A stretch of 64,000 bases of DNA, from positions 154,773,105-154,837,104 of the forward strand of contig NC_134572.1 of the NCBI RefSeq assembly GCF_050947875.1. The letters are read 5' to 3'. The notes beneath the pieces were generated by a model. That model had not been told where the DNA came from and ran no database searches. It saw nothing but the letters and a program-made list of their open reading frames with translations. A program made the translations under genes and the position numbers. Below are positions 27,701-32,356 of this stretch, piece after piece. The first letter of the stretch is position 1, and the number at the start of each line of letters is the position of its first letter. The DNA comes from Dermacentor variabilis (taxonomy: Eukaryota; Arthropoda; Arachnida; Ixodida; Ixodidae).

Positions 27701-30700
27701 TATGAGTGTAGACACAGAAACACCGTCGACTTGCACGTCAAGAAGGTTCAGATGAGTGGGCAACGTGAGTAGAGGATTTGGCGGCGTAGGGAGCAATGCA
27801 GCGTCACTTCGAGGCGCTGCATCATCTAGTTTTCCGGCTGGGAGTGGCGTCCGAAGGGAGTCGGCGAATAGGAGCGACGGGACTGGGGAGAACGAGATTG
27901 TCGTCATTGGGGCGCAGACGAACTAGAATAGGAGCGGTTCGGTGCAGGAGAATCAGCGGCGGCGTTATCGGAGCGTGCGGCATAGGGACGAGAAGGGCCA
28001 CCTGGGGGGCGAGAGTAGGCCGTATAAGTAGACCGGGTCGGGGAACTCGAGCGACTGCGACAGTGCCGAGAAATGTGCCCGATTTGATGGCAGTGAAAAC
28101 AAATGGGCTTGTCGTCAGCAGTGCGCGATTCAGATGGGTTTCGGAAACGTGGTGGGTAAGAAGATGCGGGAAGGGGCGGAATCGAAGAAGCCGGGCGGGT
28201 ATCAGGGCGATGGGCCGAACAGATGGTGTGAGGAGCCATGTTTTCGAACTCTTGGCGGACAACTGCCTGGATCAGTGAGACCGTGACTGCAGATGTGTTG
28301 GTGGGACTGGAGTTGAAGGCAGCCGGATAGGCGGCCTCGATCTCACGCCGGATGATCCTGGTAACATCGGCAGTGTTGTTGGGACGAGAAGTTTCGGCAC
28401 AGGAAGATGTCGCTGGGGTGTTGGGCAGACGGCAAACTGCTGGTCAATACGTCGGCTTTTAGCGAGTTCCAGGCGGCGGCACTCTTTCATACCAGCATCC
28501 ACCATCGCTACGTTGTTGCAAATGAGCAAGTTGAAGGCGTCATCGGCAATGCCTTTGAGGATGTGGGCAATCTTGTTTGACTCAGTCATGTTGGTGTCAA
28601 CTTTGCGGCGCAGAGCCAAGACGTCCTGAATGTACGTGACATAGGGAATTATTGACGTCTGCACATGGCCGGAAAGCGCCTTCTGCGCGGCAAGTTGGTG
28701 ACTGTTGGGGTTGCCGAACAAATCTCGAAGCTGTGTCTTAAGTGAATCCTAACTGGTGAGCTCATCTTCCTGCGTGCGATACCAAACTCTAGGTGTGCCA
28801 CTGAGGTAAAAGACTACATTGGGCGAGCATAATAGTAGGGTCCCACCGGTTATTGCGGCTGATGTGTTCATTAAGGCTGATCCAGTCATCGACGTCTTCC
28901 CCAACTTTTCCCGAAAATACGCCAGGATCACGGGGGCGGGGAGAGTGATGTAGGTCGTCGAAGTGGCAGCAGGTGTCGGAGCCGGCGGAGTCGGGTTGTC
29001 GTCGCCGGGAGCCATAAAGGAAGGCTTGACGTACCGTCCACTGCGAAGCTCCGTGACGAGGTACAGGGAACGTCCACCTCCACCAGATATGTTACGTAGG
29101 AAGAGGCAGACGAAAAGCTATGTACAAGTATATTTACAAGAAAATACGCTGCGCTTGGCCAAGAGGCAACAGCCCGCGCTAGCTTCTAACCGTCGTCGCC
29201 GTCTTCACACTGCTCGTCTTTTCGTGATCGCACATAATGCTCCGTAGCATTATTATTTTTCACTACGGACACCGCAATACCATCGCAACCAGGTGCCTTT
29301 CCTCTATCTAATAGATTTGCAGTTGCTATTAGTTCCTGGATTGAAATATTTTTTTAGCCAAAGGAACATGAATTCCAAGCAGGCAAAGATGGCTCGAACT
29401 TAATTTGCATGCCAAAAAGAAGTTGGGTTCCAAGGCACAAAAGTGATGATTAAATTCTTCACTTACTGATGAAGCATCGCATCCCGTAGCTATCGATGGA
29501 AGAATTCGTTTTCAAAGTGTAGGTTTAATAATAGAGTTTTTAGTAGCCCTTAAATTTTTTGGATTGTGAGATGTCGCGTTGAGCTGGTTACTGTAATAAA
29601 GCTTCTTCTGTATTCTCATTGCGGCCAAGGCTTTCTTTCTGTGCTCCTTGTATTGATTAAAGTAGTACGCGTTTCTTAGATATTGTTTCACTTTAATATG
29701 CCAATAATATCGCGTTTTAATTAAGTTTAATACGCTCTGTGTCATCCATGGACATATTGGTTGCGTATATCGTGTCTTTACTTTTGAGTGCACTCTGTAA
29801 TTGTACCTTTAAGTCTTTCTATTAGCATAGAACAGTGTATGTTAGCATGTAAGTCGTCCAAGTCGGAGAAAGACATGTTGGAAAGTGACAGTAACAGTTT
29901 TTCATGATCAGTTCGCTTTGTTGTACCGGAAAAATTTGTCCGCTTAAAATATGTATCGTCAAGACCATATAGGAACGCAATCGGTAAATGGTCAGCAGGA
30001 CCTGTATCGGAGGCTCCATATAGGCTTTCAGTTGCGCCAAAGTTACATGAAATGTGATCAAGGCAAATGCGGGTATGACTTGTAACTCGCGTGGGACCAG
30101 TGACAAGATTACTGAACCCATACGAAAACAATAAGTTTGAATATTCAGTGTGTCCGCTATTAAGAGTGTCAATATTCATGTCGCCCACTATAACAGCTTT
30201 CTTATTATTTTCGGTTAGGTGGATGAGAGCATATTCTAGGTCATTCAAAAACATGCTACAATCAGTATGCCGGGGACTGTATACAACACCAACGATGACA
30301 TTGTGCAACTCTACGAAAAACATCTCCGAGTGTCCGCTGGTAGGTCTATTCAAAGAAGAATAAAGCCTGTACCCGAGTGAGTTTCTAATATAGAATTCCA
30401 CCCCTCCTCCCCTGTTTGCAGCAATTCTAGAACACGAGAGAAAAACGTAATTTGGAATGTTATAACTTTCGCCAGGTTTTAGCCAAGTTTCTGTGACGGC
30501 TATGGCGTCATACATGTTAGTGTGCTGTGCCAACAGCGTAAGAAAGGCATCAAATTTTTTTCCTAAGCTTCTCACATTGCACTGAAGCAGTGAGTGTGGT
30601 CTATGTAATCTATGAAAGTTATCAACAGAAGAAGTCGTCAGCATATTGGGGATTTTATGCCACACGGTCTAGGTCAGCCTCCGTGAAGATGGGGAGGACA

Positions 30701-32258
30701 TCGGAGTTTTCTGCTTTCCTCATTAATGTTCGTCCTCTCGATACCCAAGCATATCTCCAGTTGTGTTGCTTCTTTGCGGCAATCGCTTTTGCCAGTAAAC
30801 GTTTGTATTCAGCGCATAAGTGCTCATTTATGAACACTGGTGTACGTTCTGTCACGCCAAAATCTGCTGCAGTAAGACGGGCTTTTTTGCACATTGTAGC
30901 AAGTTGTCACGGGCGGCGCAGGTCTTGCATTTGATAATGATGTTAGATTGATTTTTTTTTGTTGGAACATGGTGTACGACATCAATATCAGCAATTGTCA
31001 CCTGCGGAGCAACCTTTGCTGCCAAAGTGATAACAACTGCCGACAGTGACTCCTTGGGTGCCCTGGGGATACCTTTCACTTTAAGATTTGTTCTATGACT
31101 GTATTGCTGTGGTTCCATCAGTTCATGCCTACTAGCCTGCAACTCTTTAGAGAGGCCGCTGTTTTCTCTTTTAAGTCGACTTTGTTTCGTCTTCACCTCG
31201 CCTAATTCCCTGTGCACATTACCAAGTGCTTTCTTGAAATCCTCATTGGTTTCGCTCATAAAATCTGCAGATTTCTTAAGGCAAGCAAGGTAACGGTTTA
31301 ACGGCATGTCGTCAATCTTTGCCCTCAACTTCAAAAACAATACAGCAAGTTCTTTCGTCGTTGTGGGCGTTTTTTCGAAAACCCTTTCGCCTGTATTCTT
31401 GCTCCCCGCATCAGATCCATCATCGCCAATAGCTGGAGGAGGACCCAGGCACGAAGCTAATATTTATTTATTCGCGTGGTTTTACGCACCTCTAATGCAC
31501 AAAAGTGCGGTGAGTAGGCCTTCGATGTGAGCGCGCCTGGATCGTCCACAGCAATGGTTCTGTCTAAATGTGAAGCACGCTTTTATGCTCCCCGTTGCAT
31601 CATCGAAGGCTTCTGCGCAGCAGTAGTGACGCAGGAGGTGTGCCTCGATTCCAGTTTGGCGGGATCTGATTCCAGCAAACAGGTTATTAGCTCGGGCACT
31701 GGTAGTCGCGTCGAGTGTTCACAGCAGCCAGCGTCCATGACTGCACCTTGTAATGCACAAAAGTGCGGTGAGTAGGCCGTCGATGTGAGCGTGCCTGGAT
31801 CGTCCACAGCAATGTGGAACACTAAACCTTGCTATAGCTTCGGGCAAGACGGCTATTTTTTTATGGCTGGCATGCGCGTACGTTACGTTCTATTCTAATT
31901 ACAATGTATACATATATTTAGTGCGCTATCATTTGCTGAAAAGCAGCAAATTGTGCTGTATACTTATTTCGTTCGACTAAAACGGGTGTTAAAAGTAATA
32001 TCAGTGGACAGCGTTTAACCACGATACTCCTAGCATTGTCTTAGGCAACGTGAATGCTTTTCCTCTGATTTATTATTTCATTATTTCTTTTCCTATTCAG
32101 CTAACACACCAAAGGGTTGGCAGTTGGAAGGCGGTGTCACATTTGTCGACAAGATTCCACGCAGCAACAGAGGCAAGCTTGTCAGGCGTCAGCTCGTCCA
32201 GTGGATTCTCGAGAAGCGAGAACAGGGAGGCATCAACAGTCGGCAAGATGAGGCGTAA
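3562..32258 (+). CDS. Acyl-CoA synthetase / 4-coumarate-CoA ligase-like (ANL superfamily), C-terminal 331 residues in six exons
   Basis: Gene-level entry: join of 3562-3736, 12118-12289, 12622-12722, 13974-14112, 15123-15374 and 32101-32258. The splice phases agree at every junction, all borders are GT/AG and no exon contains a stop. ANL enzymes adenylate a carboxylate with ATP and then transfer it to CoA (luciferases oxidise it instead). Visible motifs in order are RVTALSTIPYTV (RVT block), YGQME (usual YGxTE), TGD (ribose-binding Asp), VAR (usual VDR), and RGKLVRRQL with the expected catalytic Lys near the C-terminus. About 210-230 N-terminal residues, including the P-loop, are expected left of the window. 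The tail is ...SRQDEA with no peroxisomal SKL-type signal. The substrate cannot be predicted. Open frames across six exons argue for a live gene; the substitutions argue for altered chemistry. Confidence 0.88.
3737..5867. other. Intron sequence, nothing recognised
   Basis: This is the first part of the 8381 bp intron between the exons ending at 3736 and starting at 12118. It is AT-rich, with small ORFs up to about 112 codons that resemble nothing known. A short run of CTGCATTG-like repeats lies at about 4923-4955. Confidence 0.5.
5868..6035 (-). mobile_element. tRNA-derived SINE (Ruka-like), degenerate
   Basis: Read on the minus strand, the tRNA-like head (GGTAGCCCTGTGGCTACG, about 6000-6022) carries an A-box-like segment. 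A B-box-like GGATTCGATCCC lies about 50 bp further on (5951-5962). The body then matches the tick SINE seen more intact at 16441-16682. The name Ruka is from memory; the tRNA-like head and the shared body are visible directly. Confidence 0.65.
6330..6572 (+). repeat. Dispersed MITE-like repeat, copy 1
   Basis: It starts CCAGGTTGTCTCAACTATCA, then TGCACCAAGAT and an A-rich tract, and ends GGACATCTAACTGCTG followed by TATTTTCAG. A second copy in the opposite orientation at 11800-12040 can be aligned along its whole length. The terminal GGGTGTCCCAAC-type sequence (clearer in copy 2) suggests a DNA-transposon derivative, but no transposase or clear inverted terminal pair is visible. Confidence 0.65.
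6588..7237 (+). repeat. Direct repeats in the LINE 5' region
   Basis: A block of about 150 bp (6588-6737) recurs at 7084-7235 with an offset of 496 bp. Both copies start TCGTCTTC, contain CCGACGCATCGGCACAGACA and end with GCCTTACAGGTG. Repeated 5' units recall the tandem promoter monomers of some LINEs. The shared CCTTACAG followed by GTG looks like a splice acceptor; whether it is used is unknown. Confidence 0.75.
7233..7457 (+). pseudogene. LINE ORF 5' segment with degenerate 2A-like motif
   Basis: This open stretch of 74 codons begins at GTG just after the second 5' repeat. Residues 38-53 (nt 7344-7391) read LQLLALSGGLESNPGR. APE-type LINEs of the CR1/L2 group are known to carry virus-like 2A ribosome-skipping motifs near their N-terminus, with the consensus D-V/I-E-x-N-P-G-P. 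Here E-S-N-P-G is kept, but the Asp is Gly and the final Pro is Arg, so skipping should be lost. There is no canonical ATG in frame. Confidence 0.6.
8250..8802 (+). pseudogene. LINE apurinic endonuclease domain, decayed
   Basis: Two open pieces (8250-8465 and 8452-8802), offset by a frameshift, hold recognisable APE-endonuclease blocks: FRRDRVDECGGGVLMATH, then LVSSPTRKN and NTLDLILTYHPDIV, ending in SDHAVIHAE, where SDH is the conserved C-terminal catalytic box. The N-terminal part with the metal-binding Asn/Glu is too degraded to follow. Confidence 0.7.
8990..10489 (+). pseudogene. LINE reverse transcriptase domain, decayed
   Basis: Frameshifted pieces read NPNxFWKYINPKK (about 9210), SLKLPSSAGIDRINSEMLKN (about 9450), an FQKAFD-like box (about 9860), QQGTVLEPLLFLICI (about 10030) and LFADECVTC (10110). 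The catalytic Y/F-A-D-D box is FADE (10113-10124), so the second catalytic Asp is lost. The thumb/C-terminal part TSYEYLGINLSSNLGWSSH is at about 10328. Confidence 0.75.
10577..10909 (+). pseudogene. LINE ORF2 C-terminal segment
   Basis: An open stretch of 110 codons follows a frameshift after the RT domain. It contains LNLPAIDQRRKTASLRVFYK and HPLRLASP, as expected for the C-terminus of CR1/L2-like ORF2. The stop at 10907-10909 is followed by about 60 bp of 3' UTR. Confidence 0.7.
10974..11799. other. Intron sequence, nothing recognised
   Basis: It lies between the LINE 3' end and the inverted MITE-like copy. Small ORFs on both strands resemble no family I know. Confidence 0.5.
11800..12040 (-). 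repeat. Dispersed MITE-like repeat, copy 2 (inverted)
   Basis: Read on the minus strand it starts GCAGGGTGTCCCAACTGTGA and TGCACCAAGAT and ends GGACATCTAACTGTAG followed by TATTCAG. It aligns with 6330-6572 along its whole length, at moderate divergence. The two copies face each other around the LINE at 6588-10973. This copy ends only 77 bp before the next exon. Confidence 0.65.
12118..12289 (+). CDS. ANL ligase exon 2 of the visible set
   Basis: The acceptor is CAACAG and the donor is GTAAGT. It starts in phase 0 and leaves one base. It encodes VTALSTIPYTVKCLLDNKR, then YDLHSLQYV and EEVAKTLVKEFNLKSFTQ. This is the ANL block from the RVT motif through the usual G-A-A/S-P-L turn (here TSTTN) to the residue before the YGxTE motif. 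The 172 bp contain no stop, and the phase fits the next exon exactly. Confidence 0.9.
12622..12722 (+). CDS. ANL ligase exon 3, carries the YGxTE-type motif
   Basis: The acceptor is TTTTCGGCAG and the donor is GTAAGA. Two bases complete a Thr codon with the previous exon; 33 codons follow, ending in phase 0. It encodes YGQMEIPLISVGLYNAP, then YKSIGCLAVDVEAL. YGQME takes the place of YGxTE, so the Thr that normally contacts the adenylate phosphate is Met while the Glu is kept. Confidence 0.88.
12723..13973 (+). other. Intron 1251 bp, no gene
   Basis: This is the intron between two ANL exons, with a GTAAGA donor and a CACACAG acceptor. It contains an AT-rich tract and a T-rich run at 13830-13846. 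No repeat family was recognised. Confidence 0.7.
13974..14112 (+). CDS. ANL ligase exon 4
   Basis: It starts in phase 0 and ends in phase 1; the donor is GTAGGA. It encodes VRDTETKKPLGPWQRGELAV, RSPNLMRGYW and ITDEEGWYST. This matches the ANL segment x-D-x-E-T-G-x-L-G-P-x-x-x-G-E-L ... MxGY ... DEEGWxxTGD. Its last base plus two bases of the next exon form the Gly of TGD. Confidence 0.92.
14113..15122 (+). other. Intron 1010 bp, no gene
   Basis: This is the intron between two ANL exons, with a GTAGGA donor and a CACGCAG acceptor. Nothing else was recognised. Confidence 0.7.
15123..15374 (+). CDS. ANL ligase exon 5, hinge and start of the C-domain
   Basis: It encodes GDLCYYDKDGWLYLVARLSD, YFCVRGIKYRPVEVEAVLLK, CPGVRDCAVVGIPHPEAGEV and SADHVSQFLE. 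The TGD aspartate is intact. In the following A8-type block the usual VDR reads VAR, with Arg kept. The hinge position two residues after that Arg, normally Lys or Asp, is Ser. The usual KYKG segment is replaced by CVRG. It leaves one base (phase 1), matched exactly by the exon at 32101. The 252 bp have no stop and are GC-richer than the surroundings. Confidence 0.93.
15375..16440 (+). other. Start of the 16.7 kb intron, no gene
   Basis: This follows the donor GTTGGC. Small ORFs look random. A moderately GC-rich stretch around 15570-15830 may be part of an unrecognised repeat. No exon-like conserved sequence was seen. Confidence 0.5.
16441..16682 (-). mobile_element. tRNA-derived SINE (Ruka-like), nearly intact
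   Basis: On the minus strand the head GCCGTGGTTGCTCAGTGGCT holds the A box, and GGGATCGAATCCCGG (about 16614-16628) is a good B box. The ends of the head pair (GCCGTGG with CCACGGC), as in a tRNA acceptor stem. The body GGTGCACGGTAAAGAACCCC leads to a tail of ATT repeats at 16441-16455. This is the best SINE copy in the window and the reference for the fragments at 5868, 46265, 47415, 49497 and 50091. Confidence 0.88.
17561..18241 (-). pseudogene. LINE ORF2 C-terminal segment (after RT)
   Basis: An open frame of 226 codons includes VDSVLYLGVTLDSALNWKPH and ACFVLTKTRRNFSFETLRTL, then RLQKRASRTIYYASF and IWNSLDENIKQS. This is the standard thumb and C-terminal region of CR1/L2-like ORF2. The frame enters from the gypsy junction at 18300 after a frameshift; upstream IRKWFESN is followed by a stop and LSLNTNKT. 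The 3' UTR extends to the AATTC repeats and includes a GC-rich stretch at about 17020-17100. Confidence 0.82.
18301..18719 (-). repeat. gypsy-1 3' LTR
   Basis: 419 bp. On the minus strand a TATAAAAG box lies at 18471-18478 and an AATAAAAG poly(A) signal at 18359-18366. The outer end at 18301 reads TGTCACGTGG on the plus strand. The inner end has mutated from TGTCA to TGTGA. Confidence 0.92.
18720..18733 (-). promoter_or_regulatory. gypsy-1 polypurine tract
   Basis: On the minus strand AATAGGGGGGTATT lies directly next to the 3' LTR. This is the expected position and composition of the plus-strand primer. Confidence 0.7.
18820..19899 (-). pseudogene. gypsy-1 integrase, broken
   Basis: The frame 19899-19309 carries the IN catalytic core: GMDLLGPFRTSTSGNKWIVV, ATDYLTRFAETKALPKGSAA, ITDTGTAFT and AYHPQTNGLTERLNKTL, so the D, D and E of the DDE triad are visible. 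A stop near 19307 separates it from the rest (19260-18820), which holds PFKLIYGRNPTTTLD and the C-terminal LLRRYFGPYKVIRRIG ... VVHVVRLKSFYGR. The N-terminal zinc-binding part is frameshifted; HPQ and the triad remain. Confidence 0.88.
19784..20890 (-). pseudogene. gypsy-1 RT fused to the end of RNase H by an internal deletion
   Basis: An open frame of 368 codons. RT fingers and early palm are present (SPWASPVVLVKKKDGTLRFC, YPLPRIDDALDRL, FSSMDLNSGYWQIEVDERD). Then REK is followed at once by MCWLANLKGPSGRLARLSL and FTVIYKSGRKNSEADCLSRA, which belong to the end of RNase H and the linker to integrase. The YxDD box, thumb and most of RNase H are missing; the same interval spans about 790 bp in gypsy-2. 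The deletion (junction about 20266-20275) keeps the frame, so a protein could be made but could not reverse transcribe. Confidence 0.88.
20881..21423 (-). pseudogene. gypsy-1 aspartic protease region
   Basis: An open frame of 180 codons in pol. ALVDTGADYSVM contains the intact DTGA catalytic motif, and RDVILGMDFLNQHGAIINL is the conserved ILG block of retropepsins. It overlaps the start of the RT frame (20881-20890) in another frame, so a shift separates PR from RT in this copy. The protease itself looks intact. Confidence 0.85.
21678..22859 (-). CDS. gypsy-1 Gag polyprotein
   Basis: The start was chosen at ATG 22857-22859 (MAAPVSPIVLQQPREPPTFR); the frame is open further upstream into the LTR but without reason to start there. 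It gives 393 residues. The retrotransposon Gag domain includes WLETFERISTFNNWTPKDKL and AARTWFENRE (about 35-90). A proline-rich linker precedes a zinc knuckle CYHCGEAGDIFRRC in which the knuckle His is Asp. The C-terminus is rich in Arg, Ser and Pro and ends SPYPEN. No stop interrupts it, unlike pol. It would package RNA into particles if expressed, but the knuckle defect should weaken RNA binding. Confidence 0.85.
   Translation of the reverse strand: MAAPVSPIVLQQPREPPTFRGATSEDPETWLETFERISTFNNWTPKDKLRHVYFSLEDAARTWFENRESTLATMDLFRSNFLRTFTNVRRKERAEVVLETRGQLPNDTIAIFTEEMTHLFRHADPEMSEEKKVRFLMRGVKQELFAGLIRNPPKTVAEFLTEATTIEKTLEMRTREYNRQVLTPQCAIQALGSVDLQETIRAIVREELRKVLPSSQPQVASIADIVKDEVQRSLGAPEVQPQLPQPQPEAMTYAAVARRQGPPPRPRHSPLTPQFRRPPPPPARPPVAQRTYARKTGIWPSPDHHPLCYHCGEAGDIFRRCPYREMGLRVFAVNAPRPQQGERPRDIADYLAATQWSPRRPSRSPSPGRYLSPQCRPYTGPARGRSASPYPEN
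23031..23042 (-). promoter_or_regulatory. gypsy-1 primer-binding site
   Basis: On the minus strand TGGTGGAGGTGC starts two bases inside the 5' LTR. It begins with TGG, complementary to a tRNA CCA end. The tRNA was not identified. Nearly the same sequence occurs in gypsy-2 and gypsy-3. Confidence 0.7.
23045..23463 (-). repeat. gypsy-1 5' LTR
   Basis: 419 bp with TG...CA ends. On the minus strand TATAAAAG lies at 23215-23222 and AATAAAAG at 23103-23110, giving the usual U3 promoter followed by an R poly(A) signal. Confidence 0.92.
23464..24133 (-). pseudogene. LINE reverse transcriptase core (middle piece of the split LINE)
   Basis: On the minus strand: FNKAFYTDTDPEVLKIARVT, PIYKSGDTNDFGNYRPISVL, SPRQHGFQKSRSTTTAVLSL, FLDMRKAFDSVDYRILLMKL, then MGVPKRWVLGPILF and MYADDTALAV (YADD at 23533-23544). 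The catalytic box is intact, but frameshifts around 23970-24010 break the frame. The piece is bounded on both sides by gypsy LTRs. Confidence 0.88.
24134..24293 (-). repeat. gypsy-2 3' LTR
   Basis: 160 bp starting TGTTACGTAGGAAGAGGCAG on the plus strand and ending TTGCA. The adjacent CTACCCCCGG (24294-24303) is the complement of the polypurine tract. Confidence 0.9.
24341..25165 (-). pseudogene. gypsy-2 integrase core and C-terminus
   Basis: After a stop in the frame above, the minus strand reads an IN core with several changes, including a stop in the second-Asp region. The clean frame 24943-24341 contains SYHPQTNGLTERLNRTL, WDIALPYVTFAHNSS, FYLLYGREPTLPLDTALP and the C-terminal QYTGPYRVLRLVTP ... 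SDVVHVSRLKAY. Confidence 0.85.
25166..26266 (-). pseudogene. gypsy-2 RT connection, RNase H and integrase zinc domain
   Basis: An open frame of 366 codons. It starts in the RT thumb (FIGLCSYFRRFVSNFAAIAR), continues through RNase H (VRTDTSGHGIGAVLAQHQ, YSIPECDCLALVWAVAKFRP, SVITDRHALCWLCSLNDPTG) to the integrase HHCC domain (MHDAPTAGHLGVTRTYDR, FYWPGLARSVRRYVAACDPC). A stop near 25166 ends it before the IN core. The first RNase H Asp is kept in TDTSG. Confidence 0.88.
26303..26941 (-). pseudogene. gypsy-2 reverse transcriptase palm
   Basis: It includes IIEPLYSPWASPVVPVKKMD, RFCVDYRHLSWVTKKDVYPL, FSSIDLRPGYWQIAVGDLDC and CLCYLDDVIVFAPTFATHLE, with the YLDD box intact. The frame ends at a TAG near 26303, where related elements are expected to have a Gln codon, and continues in another piece from 26266. 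Confidence 0.88.
27008..27907 (-). pseudogene. gypsy-2 protease region with DTG changed to DTE
   Basis: An open frame of about 300 codons. The active-site segment reads VSTLIDTEAHLSVMS where retropepsins have DTGA; GAG in place of GGG would be one transition. The flap/ILG block HDIILGLDFLCAHSALIDCS follows. The remainder to the RT start is a poorly conserved linker. The protease should be inactive. Confidence 0.82.
27904..29015 (-). pseudogene. gypsy-2 Gag, frameshifted
   Basis: Three pieces. 29015-28749 starts MAPGDDNPTPPAPTPA and ends near the WYRTQEDEL block. 28721-28272 holds FGNPNSHQLAAQKALSG and KIAHILKGIADDAFNLLICN. 28239-27904 carries the zinc knuckle CFHCHQIGHISRHCRSR, which matches C-x2-C-x4-H-x4-C fully. 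Frameshifts near 28740 and 28270 break it. Confidence 0.85.
29074..29085 (-). promoter_or_regulatory. gypsy-2 primer-binding site
   Basis: On the minus strand TGGTGGAGGTGG, four bases inside the 5' LTR. It differs from the gypsy-1 site only at its last base. Confidence 0.7.
29090..29249 (-). repeat. gypsy-2 5' LTR
   Basis: 160 bp, starting TGTTACGTAGG on the plus strand and ending GTAGCA. It pairs with 24134-24293. Confidence 0.9.
29512..30665 (-). pseudogene. LINE endonuclease domain and linker to RT (5' piece of the split LINE)
   Basis: The frame 30665-29778 (295 codons) is an APE endonuclease: LLQCNVRSLGKKFDAFLTLL, IAVTETWLKPGESYNIPNYV, NRGGGVEFYIRNSLGYRLYS, VGVVYSPRHTDCSMFLNDLE, AVIVGDMNIDTLNSGHTEYS and a C-terminal ADHLPIAF in place of SDH. 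Catalytic Glu (TETW) and Asp/Asn (GDMNID) are visible. After a frameshift, 29793-29512 encodes the basic linker to RT. Its start overlaps the last bases of the ORF1 frame, as in bicistronic LINEs. Confidence 0.88.
30655..31340 (-). pseudogene. LINE ORF1 (coiled coil plus RNA-binding domain), one frameshift
   Basis: 31340-30852 encodes a heptad-rich coiled coil (about residues 25-75, e.g. FKKALGNVHRELGEVKTKQS), then HRTNLKVKGIPRAPKESLSA, which starts an RRM-like domain as in L1-type ORF1 proteins. A frameshift near 30895 leads into 30894-30655 (ADFGVTERTPVFINEHLC, ending LDRVA), the C-terminal domain. In LINEs such proteins bind element RNA as trimers. Confidence 0.78.
31493..31813 (-). repeat. 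Direct repeat in the 5' region of the split LINE
   Basis: A block of about 64 bp beginning TAATGCACAAAAGTGCGGTG occurs at 31493-31556 and again at 31751-31813, offset 258 bp, with a few differences. Because the LINE is on the minus strand, this lies upstream of its ORF1, so it resembles tandem 5' UTR units. Confidence 0.75.
31816..32100 (+). other. End of the 16.7 kb intron
   Basis: AT-rich, with no gene. It ends with the pyrimidine-rich acceptor TTTCTTTTCCTATTCAG at 32084-32100. Confidence 0.7.
32101..32258 (+). CDS. ANL ligase terminal exon with catalytic Lys
   Basis: Two bases complete an Ala codon with the single base left by the exon ending at 15374. The frame then reads NTPKGWQLEGGVTFVDKIPR, SNRGKLVRRQLVQWILEKRE and QGGINSRQDEA, followed by TAA. 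It matches the ANL C-terminal block x-L-x-GG-V-x-F-V-D-x-I-P-K-x-x-x-GK-x-x-RR-x-L; the Lys of RGK is the expected catalytic residue. The spacing between SQFLE and the GGV block fits relatives without a gap, so no exon seems to be missing in the 16.7 kb intron. The usual S-G-K is R-G-K. Confidence 0.92.
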
Positions 32259-32356
32259 GAGCTAACAGATTTCGCCATTCACACTATCGTTCACGGCTCA
32301 AACCACATCTCGCGCCGGGAGTGTGCATTCGTATCGTAAAAGTGTAATATTATTAC

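Larger units (their letters stand above)
24134..29249 (-). mobile_element. Ty3/gypsy LTR retrotransposon (gypsy-2), decayed
   Basis: Two 160 bp LTRs (24134-24293 and 29090-29249, roughly 8% different by eye) flank gag, protease, RT, RNase H and integrase on the minus strand. All domains are in the normal order, but stops and frameshifts break them into pieces. No perfect target duplication is visible (TATAC against TTATT). It sits inside the LINE RT region, about 0.7 kb from gypsy-1, in the same orientation. Confidence 0.92.
16803..31815 (-). mobile_element. CR1/L2-like LINE split into three pieces by two nested gypsy elements
   Basis: The pieces on the minus strand run 31815-29250 (5' repeats, ORF1, endonuclease), 24133-23464 (RT core with YADD) and 18300-16803 (RT C-terminus and 3' UTR ending in AATTC repeats at 16811-16823). 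Reading continues sensibly across both gypsy insertions: ETINNELQY leads into IRKWFESN across the first, and VVKNN is followed by a lost stretch of a few residues and then TELFNKAFYTD across the second. Without the insertions the LINE is roughly 4.7 kb. It is antisense to the host gene and fills most of the last intron. Stops and frameshifts make it inactive. Confidence 0.88.

Noticed and set aside
27796..28278. 160-codon Arg/Gly-rich plus ORF opposite gypsy-2 gag
   Set aside because: It is the antisense of the proline/serine-rich Gag linker; the CCHC knuckle on the minus strand settles the strand.
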